The translations under genes and the position numbers were made by a program. Source: Loripinus fragilis (lineage: Eukaryota; Mollusca; Bivalvia; Lucinida; Lucinidae). Taken from it: a stretch of DNA of 64,000 nucleotides. The notes below the pieces were generated by a model. It was not told the origin of the DNA, ran no database searches, and was given only the letters and a program-made list of their open reading frames with translations. The stretch is taken from positions 1,178,001 to 1,242,000 of the forward strand of contig CAXHUL010000250.1 in NCBI GenBank assembly GCA_964019695.1, read 5' to 3'. Below, piece by piece: positions 10,196 through 21,400 of the stretch; position 1 is the first letter of the stretch, and each line of letters starts with the position of its first letter.

Positions 10196-10761
10196 CAGTA
10201 AAACCTGCCTAAAACAGCCACTCGAAGATATACCCAACAAAGGCCATTTAGAAAAACGAATGCTAAATGCAGGTTGAAAGTATTGCAGAATGCGCCCCAA
10301 GAGTATTCTGCAATACTTTTAACCTGCATTCCAAGGGGGGTACTCTGATATTTTTACAGATACGTAGAATGTCCATTTTTGGGGTTCAAAATTCTGAATT
10401 TCAATATTTTTGGGGGTTTTCAGAAAAATTAATATTTTGGGGGGGGTCTTAAGATTTTGTGGATATTTTCTGGGGGTCATCACAAAATTGGGCTAGTTTT
10501 AGAGTCATTTCAATGGAATTTAGGGTCTTTTTTAAGGTCAAGGTACAGAATTGGGATATTTTGTAGGTTGCTAAAATTTCAAATATTTCTTTGGGGTGTT
10601 TGAAATTCCTGATATTTTTTTGGGGTGAACAGTAGATGCTGGGCCCAAGCCAACGTTTGCAGAAATAAGAGTACCCCACCCCCCCTGGGCCTGCAAAATG
10701 CGTTAATCGGTATTGGTAAAACAAACAACTTATTTGTCTTTTGTTCAAGCAGGTTTTACTG
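10196..10761. mobile_element. Mariner-like MITE interrupted by another MITE
   Basis: Outer ends are CAGTAAAACCTG and, inverted, CAGGTTTTACTG, followed by TA on the right. The interior holds a hairpin (GTATTGCAGAATGCKCC and its complement), which also occurs in the uninterrupted copy at 51,383-51,588. The outer element is interrupted at about 10,332-10,687. Confidence 0.7.
10332..10687. mobile_element. MITE with GGGGGTACTCT ends, nested
   Basis: Inverted ends GGGGGGTACTCT and AAGAGTACCCC bound about 355 bp of TTTGGGG-rich sequence. It sits inside the mariner-like MITE, whose other copy lacks it. No open frame of note. Confidence 0.6.
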
Positions 10762-11249
10762 TACACACTTAAGTTTCATGGGTATCCAATTTGAGAAGTT
10801 AATAAAAATCCGACCAACCGACCTATCCATGCCTGTAAAACAGGGACAAAAATATCTTAAGGTTGGCCTTACAGGTAAGCCAACAGGCTAATTATACCAA
10901 TTATAGACAAACATACTAATTATACCTTACTTAACTGCGCGCCCAAATTGTATAGGCTGAAATTGCTTTGGGCTGAAATCGTCCAGTGACCACAGAAAAA
11001 CTGTACAAAAGTCAACAAGAACTGAAACTGCAGCACTTACCTTCAGATCCTCAGCAGAAATGAAAAATGATCAAAATATACACGAAATCTGCACCGTAAA
11101 TAACTAAGCAGAATATGAATGCCATCTTTGTGCGTCTTGTTGTTGTTGCGTCTGCAGGTCGAATTTTCTGGTAAATTCTTGTTTTCTGATGAAAACGGCG
11201 CGAAATGATGTCATATGGTCAATGCTATTTTTATATAATAGGGTATCAC
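10762..11249. other. Gene-free stretch
   Basis: No gene or clear repeat family is recognised. It lies between the mariner-like MITE and the first copy of the 1.7 kb repeat. Confidence 0.4.
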
Positions 11250-12948
11250 TAACTAGAGGACCCGCTCACCTGATCTCCTTAATAATGTTAAAATAGGTCA
11301 AGGTCAACTACAGCTTTTAATGGAACAAATTTTGTTTTTACCATAAACATTTTGGTCAAGTGACCTAAACAATCTAATAAATAATCCATCAAACAGCCAA
11401 GTGATTTCTGAGAAAAAAATGTTTAGATAGGTATGTGGCAGTCCAAATGAGTGGCCTTGGATAAAAGGTCACAGGTCAGCTTGACATTTGGTACTTACTA
11501 GTAATAAACCATTGTCGCAATAGGTTTAACTATTATGAATTTGGCTGGCTCAGCTATAGAAATGAACATTTTAAGATTTTCTCCATGTAAATGCATTAGG
11601 GATCAAATTTGACCATGCCATAAAGTAGGTCAAGGTCAACCTAGATTCATCATTTGTGCTAACCTGGTAGGGCCCACATCCCCAATCCTACATACCAAGT
11701 CCCAAAGCCAATGGCCTTTTGGTTCCAGAGAAGAAGAGATTTAAAGAGTTTTTACCATATATGGGCATGGTGGCCATGTTAGTCATGTGGCCATAACAAT
11801 TTGTATAAGTTTTGGCTAACCAGTCATAAGGAGTTGTCAAATGAAATTTGCTTTCAATTGCCCAAGAATAGTCTGAGAAAACCATGTTCTAATATGTTGA
11901 TGGAACTCCAATATAAGCGACCTTGGTTGAAAGGTCAAAGATCAACCTTGACCTTTATACTTATTTATAGACACTAGATTGAACATATCAAGTGAGAATA
12001 ATGACTTTGGCTTCGACAGTATTCAAAAAATCAACTTTTCAAAAAATTTCCAAATCAAATGCATTAGGAAGCAAACTTGACATTGACGTTAAGTAGGTCA
12101 AGGTCACCCTAAGATCATCATTTGAACAAACTTGGTAGGCCCCACATCCCCAATACTACATACCAAGTCTCAAGGTCACTGGCCTTGTGGTTCTGGATAA
12201 GAAGATTTTTAAAAGGTTTTCACCATATATGGGCATGGCAGCCATCTTTGTAATGTGACCAAAATATTTTGTAAAAATTTTGGCTGACTTATCATAAGGA
12301 GTCTTCACATAAAATTTGAGCTCAATTGGGCCAATGGTTTGTGAGAAAACTATGTTTTAATATATTGATTGGACCACAATATGAGCGACCTTGGCTGAAA
12401 GGGCAAAGGTCAACCTTGACATTTGAAACTTATTTATAGCCATTGACTCATTAGTTTCAACATATCAAGTGAGAATAATCACTTTGGCTTTAACAGTATT
12501 CAAAAAATCAACTTTTCAAAAAAAATCCCATTTAAATCTATTAGGAAGCAAATTTGACCTTGACGTTAAGTAGGTCAAGGTCAACCTAGGATCATTATTT
12601 GAACAAACTTGGTAGGCCCCACATCCCCAATGCAACATACCAAGTCCCAAGGTCATCGGCCTTCTGGTTCTGGAGAAGAAGATTTTTAAAGGGTTTTTAC
12701 CATATATGGGCATGGCGGCCATCTTGGTCATGTGACCAGGATCATTTGAACAAACTTTCGTTCCCCCATCCTAAGGAGTCTTCATATGAAATTTGAGTTC
12801 AATTGGCCCAGTGGTTTTAGAGGAGAAGATGTTTGAAAATGTTGACGGACGGACGGACGACGGACGGACGGACGACGGACGACGGACGCCGGAGTCACTG
12901 GTATACTAATAGCTCACCTCGGAGCCTTCGGCTCAGGTGAGCTAAAAA
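11250..12948 (+). repeat. 1.7 kb hairpin-ended repeat, copy A
   Basis: The left end is AACTAGAGGACC. The body is made of about three tandem units of roughly 475 bp, each containing TAGGTCAAGGTCAACCTAGG, then GGCCCCACATCCCCAATGC, then TTTTTACCATATATGGGCATG. The unit marker recurs near 11,660, 12,131 and 12,609. It ends with a GACGGAC run (12,843-12,892), then TATACTAATAGCTCACC, and a hairpin followed by GAGCTAAAAAG. No coding capacity: the 60-70 codon frames are repeat-derived and recur in every copy. Confidence 0.85.
12843..12892. repeat. GACGGAC microsatellite
   Basis: Imperfect run of GACGGACG / GACGACGGACG units inside the right end of the 1.7 kb repeat. Much shorter equivalents occur at the same place in the other two copies, so the run expands or contracts independently. 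Confidence 0.9.
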
Positions 12949-13441
12949 GCGAAAAGCATGCCAAAGGGAAACGGACTTTCCCATAATCAGCACACACTAC
13001 CATAAGACAGATAAGTCGGCCATGACTCGAAGTAATGGCAAAAATGTCCATTTCGACACTGTAAACATTATTTCCCCGCCAATGTCTCCTCTCATGAAGG
13101 CTCAGTCGTTTCTGCAGTTGCCTCTGATACTAGAGGTCCCAACTTCGACATCCGTTACGTTGAAGAAAAGTACGGTATCCAAACGTGCTGTCTCCAGTAG
13201 TGTCATTTGCAGAGATGACATTAAATAAGTGCATCGTCCCTCGGATCGAGACGTTAATTGATTGCCCCCTGGTGCAGGTTAAAGAACCATACAGTATTTA
13301 GATGGTAACTTGCAGGCTTCCATCCTGCAACCCGGATTGTACAAAGTACACTTGGCAATTTACTCACAAAGCCAAGTCGGGCAGTATATAATAAAGAGAA
13401 AAAAGATAGACATTTGCTTAAACTGTACCAATGCGACAATA
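12949..13441. other. Gene-free stretch, possible old repeat core
   Basis: No supported gene. The minus strand around 13,225-13,290 reads TTCTTTAACCTGCACCAGGG and then a CGTCTCGATCCGAGGGACG segment, which resembles a conserved core seen in invertebrate interspersed repeats. The resemblance is from general knowledge and is weak. Confidence 0.3.
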
Positions 13442-13908
13442 AACTAAATCACCAGAAATCACCAAAATCACCGAAATCCCCAGAAAACCCATTTGATGTG
13501 ATAAGAATTAGTATATAATGTATTGATTTCTACTTTGAATTATAATATGCCTTGAATAATGAGTACTAGATCTAATTACAATCGATCTTAACAATATATC
13601 TAAAGTTTCTGATACTTTATTGATGTTTCAGTGAATACGCCCTGCGCTGGATTTAAGTGATATTTGAAGCACAAGTAATTTTATTATTAGACCAATTCTT
13701 GTTATATCAACAACAAAATGGTGATGGCCTTCTATACTCTGGTGATTTCTGTGTGTGCTGAATCAGTGACATATATTAAATGGGTCACTGGCTGCATTAT
13801 AAAATGAAAAGAACTAGTTCTTATTACAGAAATGGTGCTTTCCTGTTTCATGCACAGGTGATTTCGGTAATCTCCTGGGGATTTCGGTGATTTCGGTGAT
13901 TTTAGTAA
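13442..13908. mobile_element. MITE with ACTAAAATCACCGAAATC ends
   Basis: About 50 bp imperfect terminal inverted repeats made of reiterated ATCACCGAAAT words face each other. Left: AAATCACCAGAAATCACC, at 13,447 onwards. Right: GGTGATTTCGGTGATTTTAG. The interior is non-coding. Superfamily unclear. Confidence 0.6.
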
Positions 13909-15258
13909 ATAGTCGGACCCAACTGTACTACTCCTGCACTCCATGCAATGGGCCCGTAGAATGACAACCATTCAACTAACAAACACTGTAGAAAAAAGTA
14001 AATAAGTAAAGAAACGTTCTGCATGGACCTTGTACCCATAGAGCCGTTCTGTTTACTTCAATTCTTACGTAAATAATGACACTACACGCTCTGCATACAA
14101 CGGACGATACAATATCGATTTCGCGACACCAACTAATTTCGCAAATCTGATTTCGCGAAAAACTACTTCCGCATTACGCGAGATGCACCGCGGGTTGCAT
14201 CAGACAGCTAATCTGCAGTGCGCATAACCAGATGCCCGAAAAAGTCAATATGAAAGTTTGCTGCTACGTAAGCAGCAAACAAAAATGGACCCCTGACACA
14301 TTTAAATGGCTTTCATGTGTTTCCTCATGACAACATCCGTAAAACTTTTACTGTTATGCATTACCCAGTATTTGAACATTAAGATACACTTTCAATTGCT
14401 TTCTTGGTTTGCATAATTTTGTATATAGGTTGCAAACAATTCAGGTGTAGCGTTTTCACTTTTGTTCAGTATATAATGCACCACAGTTAACATGGGAACA
14501 ATAATAATGTGGCACAGGGTAGTCCCATTATAATGCTATATTAGGTGTCCATATGAACGAATAGCAAATCATGGGACAATTTTACAAAGGAATTATAGGA
14601 AAATTACCATTTCATGGTCATTTTCCTATACTTCCTTTGTCCATGGTCATTTTCTTATACAGGTAACACTTCTAGGAACAAGGAATAAAAACCTTCTTGC
14701 CAAAAGGATCTTTTTTTATACAAACAGTTTGAATGACCCCTGTTCTGTTACAAGTTTTTAAAATTATTCCAGCTGGGTCTACCGACAGAGATCTCAAATG
14801 AAGCTTATGCATGCTTGTGAGAGTTTTGCTTTTTAAAAAAACCTAGACACAAAAAGGCATTCAATACTCTACTAGTATGCCCTTAGCATCCCTTTACATT
14901 ATCATCTGAGAATAATATTTGGTTTGGTTCGTTAAGGAAACATACTTTGATATAATTCAAACCATATTGGAAGTAAGTTTAACTTTCAGACAAGTATAAA
15001 TTATCAATAGACAATTTATTGCTTCTACCGCACTTCTACTAGATTCTTAAATTTATTATCATATGTCATTTAGCCATGACCAGAGTAAATAACCAGGATA
15101 TCTCTATCAGCTGATCTTTCGGATTTCTACCTTATTCCCTTAAGTAATAATTCCTTTGTAAAATTTCATGGTTAAAACATTTGAAAGCCACAACATGATG
15201 GTTTTATAACCAAACCCTTACTATAACTGTATATTGAATAGTGTTATATTGTACTCAC
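13909..15258. other. Gene-free stretch
   Basis: No gene is supported. 14.10-14.20 kb is locally richer in CG (repeated TTTCGCGA words). A 17-base string, GCACCACAGTTAACATG at about 14,480, nearly matches part of the TPR exon at 15,259-15,336, but its surroundings are not coding. Confidence 0.4.
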
Positions 15259-15336
15259 CTGAATATGATATATTGCACCACAGTTAGCATGAGCACCAAA
15301 GTGATTAGGGTTCAACTCTATCGTTCTAACATAATC
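15259..15336 (-). CDS. TPR gene exon g (most 3' found)
   Basis: A 78-base phase 0/0 exon with acceptor TTTCTTTCAG and donor GTGAGT. It reads DYVRTIELNPNHFGAHANCG and then AIYHIQ, the end of one TPR and the first helix of the next. It must be followed by another exon, which I could not find down to 8.4 kb. Confidence 0.85.
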
Positions 15337-15373
15337 CTGAAAGAAACATAAACTAAACTTAATTATAGACCAA

Positions 15374-15405
<32 letters not shown>

Positions 15406-18400
15406 TGTGAAAAATTAATGGTACTTATAACATTTGAATGAAATTAAGGGATAACTGTATTCAAAACTTTCATTTGGGGAGGTATATTTAGGGATTTTCA
15501 AACCTTTCTGAAGTTGGAGCCAGGAGCCTGTTGAATTTGGGAAAAAAGCATTTGGACCATCAGAATTGGGAAAATTTGATGCAGTCTTAAAGAACTGGAC
15601 CACAATTTTAAATGGATTATTAAACGATATAAGAAACTAGCAGCGTAAAGCTGTAACATATTTGTGGCTTTAATGGCCTATCAAGAAAACTTGCAAGAAA
15701 AATTTGAATAAAAATGTGAATGAAAATTCATTTAATTTTTATGCAAATTTTCAAACATCTGTAACTTTAGTACATTTGTTTCGGTTTTCATGAAATTTTC
15801 ACCAAAATGTAGAGCTAGAAGTCAGGAATAATATACACAATTTTGGGGAGTTTTTGCTCATTTTTAAATTGGGAAGGGGCCAATATTCGGCCCAGATTTA
15901 GCCTAGGAAAATCCATGATATTGTCACATGTACAGCCCAAAATTTAGTTTTACTGCGACACATGAGCGAAGCCTTGTTTTTTGTGGATTTTGATTATTTG
16001 ATTCTACACAGGAGGGAAACTCATGCAACTCCCCAATAAAAAGTCAGATGCTGGGTGGTAATTTGTGAAATTAAATAGATGTTGCCATTGCTTGACAATC
16101 TGAACATTTCTTGACTCATGGCATTCTCTGGATTGATTGTAAAATAGACATCCAACACCTAAATCATTTTCTATTAAAAAGTTTATGAAAGAATGCTTTC
16201 AGATTTTCAGTTAAAAAGTTTATGAACGAATGCTTTCATATACTTTTTGAAAAAATCACACAATGAATGCAGATTTTAAAATGCTTCATACAGCATCCCC
16301 ACATCCCCCACATACATGTGATAACCTGATGATGGCCATGAGAGAGATTTGATGTTTAGATGAGGGAGATCAGGGTCTCAATGAGGGAGATTTTTCGAAG
16401 TTACAGATTTCTGAACATAAAGAATATTGAATAAAGGATATTTTCTTTAAAAAAAGCATAGCCATTGCATAATCCGTCATCGTGATATTCACGTGTGAAA
16501 CTTGAAAGGCTACCCTGGTATAATTATGGTTGTCTCAGAAACATGTGACCAGATTAATCCTTGAAAATTTTATTCATATTGACTGTGAAATGACTGTGCT
16601 AATAAATACTAGCTGTTTTCAGGTTTATGACATTCGTTTGGTAAATGTTATAATTTTTAATATTCGAATATCCCCAACTTTTTGTGAATAGAATATATAT
16701 TAAAATAAGTGAAGATCTGCCTTGGAATTCAAGAATTTGCTAAAATATTACAACAAGGGAGCTAACTCAAAAACGTCGTTGCATAGTTAGCTGATAGCAA
16801 TGAGTTTTTACCTATATTTTTTCTGACAAAACAAACTTCAGTGAGCCATCACATCATAAAAAAACCTTAAAAATGAAAGGTTTCTGTTTAAAAATGATAG
16901 ATATAGATATCTGAGAATGCAGAGAAAGCACTTCAGCGTTCCTCACTCTGTCTGGTGATGTCGCCTTGAAGAGAGAAGCAATTTTCGGCTTTGTTTTGTG
17001 TCTCATGCGCGGATCCTCCTTTCACATGCCTGTAATGTCTGGTGAGTGATGCTGAAGGACAGACTGCACAATGAACACACTGCAAATCTGTCCCCTTTCT
17101 CACTACGCTTGATGGAAAGTCAGCTTGAAAGTGAGACTTGTATTTTTTCTTCTTTGCGGATGGCAATGTAGCGGTCTTTCAAAATGTTCAGCAATGTACG
17201 CAAAGACGTCATGGTGATAAGTGTGCTATACAAGTGCCCTACTTGACAGATTATTGTGTTTATTTCATGCACAGTATGACACCATGTATATTATGATTAT
17301 CTGACCGTTACCAGTAGTGTTCAATTGCCGACAGCTGTTTAAAGTGCAGAGTGCCCGTCCGCTTGCGAAAATATCATTATAGCAAAATTCATAATGCGGG
17401 AGATTGCGTTGCCCATGCCGGAGTGCGGGATATTGGTTTCAAATCCAGGAGCCTCCCGCATGATCCTGGAGGTATCACATGTATGCCCCCCAGATAAGTA
17501 AGTGTGGAATAAAATATCAAATTTCTTATTTCTAAACCAAAACATGTTGTTGGTACACATGTTTAACCTGACAAATAAGGAAATAATCACAAAGCTTAAG
17601 CTCACAATGTTTGCTTACGTATCTGGACATATCTGGACATTTACTCCCTGGTAGGGCTACATAATGAGATTACAAGAATCTATCATGTGAGGATCCGTCC
17701 GGAGGATCGCCGTTTGGCATCACGAGACTTGACGTCCTCGGTCTATCCCAGGGTAAAATCTCAGATATCCTTATCAGGTGTGCAAGAAATCACATTCTCA
17801 ATGAAGTGTATCTGATCAGGATTTGCAAAAAAGTTTTCAGAAAATAATTTTTTACATAAAGTTGCAACCCATTGTAAAGAATAAGTGACCAACCCAGTAT
17901 ATCAAAGTAGGAGAGAAGATCCAATTCAAAAATACAGGCAAATGTTGATGAAAAACTTTTAAGAGAAGAACACTCACCTGTAATGCTTCATTATATTTAG
18001 ATAAGTCTGTGTAATTATTTCCTCTGTCCATATAGATCTGCTTCAACAACTCTGTTATCCCTGTCAGTCTGCATTGGTCAATCGCTGTTGATAGGTACTA
18101 AATGGACTGAAAACAGTAGATTTGAAACTTTCATGAGAGGGCTTGCTATTAGCAGTAAAAGACTTGTTCAATAATGTTGGGAATTATTCCCAAAGATAAA
18201 TATAGAGCATCAAAGTATAAAGACAGCTGTATTAATAAGTGGATAACTGTATTTAAAAATTTAAATTTAAGATAGGTATATCGTCGGGTATACGATCGGA
18301 AATTTAGTTATACGGCGACTTGTCAGCAGATCCATAAAACATGCTTTCCGACAGTATATCCTATGATATACCTCCCCATATGAAAATTTTGAATATGGTT

Positions 18401-21400
18401 ATCCCAATTCAAATGCACTTCTGCAGTTTCCTCTTGAATTGGAGCATTGCAAGCCACATAAAGCTGCAAATGTGACGTAATTAATGACATCAAACCCTTT
18501 CTGACAGTATATCGTAGATACTGTCACAAAGTTTTGATGGTATCCAATCAGATGTGGCTTTACAAAATCAAGTGCATTAGAATTATCCTTATGTGAACTT
18601 CAGTCACCGTGTGAATTCTCAGCTCATATATGAGTTCTCAATCCAGATGTAACAATCCAGATGTGATGTTGCAATTTAGAAGTAAATCCCACTCTGTAGC
18701 TAAGAATCACCAATTTAAAATAATAATGAATTTCTGAAATGGAATTTTCCAGTTGATGATTTGGACTAATCTATTTTTAGTTAGTTTTCAGTAAACGGGT
18801 CAGTACATGAGATATTGGTGCCTATCACATTAGCGAGCAGCCAAGGCTCTGACAAGCCTGCACATCCGTGCCGTGCAGTCTTGTCAGAGCATTGGCTGCT
18901 CACATACACAAAGTACAGAAGTTGATAAAGGCTAAGACCATTATTTAGACCAGTAGTCTCACTGTGTAGCTGTGCACACTTATTTGAAAAGAAAATTTGC
19001 TAATATGTGATAAGTTTTGTTTGTTTTGTGGTTAAACGGCCAAGTACTCCGTGCACATTTCGTTTGTAACTAACAACAGCACTTCTTGAATCAGTGGAAG
19101 ATTTCATGATCACTCACCACGAAAATATGGGGCCGGGCCAGAATCAAACTCACAACCCCTGGATCAGCAATCAGACTTGTTACTGATTGTGCTATGGGGC
19201 CCAGCAATATGCGATTAAGTACCAAAATCTTACATGTTGGCAAAATATGTTGCTGAAGAAAGCAAGCAAATGATCTGGAACTATACTAGAGGACTTTGAA
19301 AACGCATCACCATATTTTTGCACTTTTCTTGCAAACCATATATGCGATTGAAAAGTTACTCGCAGGTTTTAATGTGCAACCCAGAATTGGTATGAATCAG
19401 TCATTAATTTGACTGCACTATCACGCGACGCTGCTGATGAAGTCACATGGGTACATACAGCATCAAGCACCTTTCTGCACAAATAAATGAAGCTTTTTGA
19501 TTATTTTTACGTTTAATCTGTGGCGTATATGATGCCATGTTACCAAAAGAGTTTATAGACTTTTTCTAATTAAAAGTAATTGATAACTTCAAAATTTCGA
19601 AAATAAACGTCAAATTTGAACATCAATTTATAGCTCCTTTTTAGAAACATCTCCATTAGTTACCTTTATGCACGCTTTCATTACTGATGTTGATTACATA
19701 CACTGACAAGCATGTTGGCAAGACGTTTTGATGTAAATTGTTGCATGAGATCTGCTGTCATGTGATCAAGAACGTCTTAAAAATTTACATAAACGTCACT
19801 TGCACAATACAAAAGACAGGTGATACAAGCGTAATTTATGAATAATCTGTCATTTGGGTATGCCCTTAGCCTCTCCCAATAAAACAGGACGTAAGAAATC
19901 TAAACTTTGAAAGGCCCAAGACGTTGAATTTTATTCCTAGACTATAGTAATCAGGGTGGGTGGGGTATGTCAGTAATTTGAAAAGGGGTGTAATTTTGAA
20001 CAAACCAAACTGTCAATTCATTTCTAATCCTTCAATAATGAATGTGCAATCGTGAAAGAAGCAAAGGAGGCAAATTCGTTGAGTCAGGAATCAAAACTAA
20101 CCTGTGTTAAATTGCAGCTGAATTTGTGTCCTTCGAAATCGACCACCCCTGTCTTAAAACGGATACTTTTTCAATACCTTGAAGTAAATTTACAACCATG
20201 AAATTTCTAGGACACACTACAAGATGGTCAGACTATGATATGCAATAATAATTATCTCGCTGACATTCTCAGGGTTTGTGAAATAAAGGATTTAATCTGG
20301 GTGATGTATTTTTGGGGGGCTCATGCTTTTAATTTGGTCCTGGCAGTCAATGAGTTTAGTGACTAGACAATACAAACTTGTTGATATTTTGCCTGTCTGC
20401 TGAGAACCATAGATAGTCCTGTCATTGCCTCAACATTGACTGGTTCCAGTCTCAAGATGCGAAGAAACACATGTTCAGCCTTGTCATATTGGTTCACAAG
20501 TCCTAGAATATTTCCCTACAAGAAGAATAACTCCTTATGGCAAAACCATTCATCCGCTATGAAACAATGCATTTAAGTGTCATCTACCAAGGTTGTCAGC
20601 TCACAGCATTCTAGTTGCTATCACAGACTAATTTCAGCATACAGGCAAACAGTGTGGACCCTGATCAGACTGTTCCTAAAGGAGCAGCCTGATCAGGATT
20701 CACACCTATTGCTACAGACATTTTTAAAGGATCAACAGATGACACACAGCAGACGACTTTTAGTCGTGATTTAAACAAAAATTCAGCCAAAGGTTTTTGT
20801 GTTTTTTTGTGTTGTTTTGTTTTGTTTTTGTTTTTTTATTACCAAAATTTCTAAATTCGCACTCCCTAGTGTAATGCTCAAGAGAAACCAGTAATGATAG
20901 AAAGAAAGTTAATGAGAGTGTTTGGTCTTTATTTGGTATGTTTTGTTACAAGGGAGTATCAGAGAGTCCATTATGACTGCAGCAGATGACAAATTTTGTA
21001 ATATCTTTCTTGATTTTCATGGAAAACATGACATTTCATGTGAATTGTATACCAGCATCAGATTCACCTGAAAGCATCAAGCCTTATTAGGTTTCTTGAA
21101 GAAGGGACAAACTCCTAAAATATTTTATTTGTTTGATTTGATTCTTTACGTCCCATCAACAATCTTTCAGTTATACAGGGATGGGTCTTCCTGGGTTGAA
21201 CCAGTACTAAGCTAGGATGAATGTGATTTGCTCACGGACACAATGCAGTGACGCCGATGAGGCTCAAACCCGCAGCCCTCGTCTCGAGTTAAGCACTCTA
21301 CCACAGAGCCAATGCTCTCCCACCCAAAATATTGTATGCTGCAAGTTTTAAGTAACACTTGAAGAGTCACAACAGCAGTTGTGGTGCCATGAGGACATGC

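Noticed and set aside
10144..10452. Two facing small ORFs with the same peptide start
   Set aside because: They arise from the two arms of one DNA hairpin in a MITE.
12599..12796. A 65-codon frame that recurs almost identically at 54,282-54,479 and 55,935-56,132, looking like a conserved small protein
   Set aside because: It lies in the same unit of the 1.7 kb repeat in all three copies. The conservation is that of the repeat, and the frame has no start context or motif.
13022..13228. A 68-codon plus-strand frame in balanced-composition sequence
   Set aside because: No motif or splice context, and the neighbourhood looks like an old interspersed repeat.
14466..14510. Possible duplicated TPR exon fragment (GCACCACAGTTAACATG)
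   Set aside because: Similarity to the exon at 15,259 is limited to about 17 bases, with no splice sites or open frame around it.
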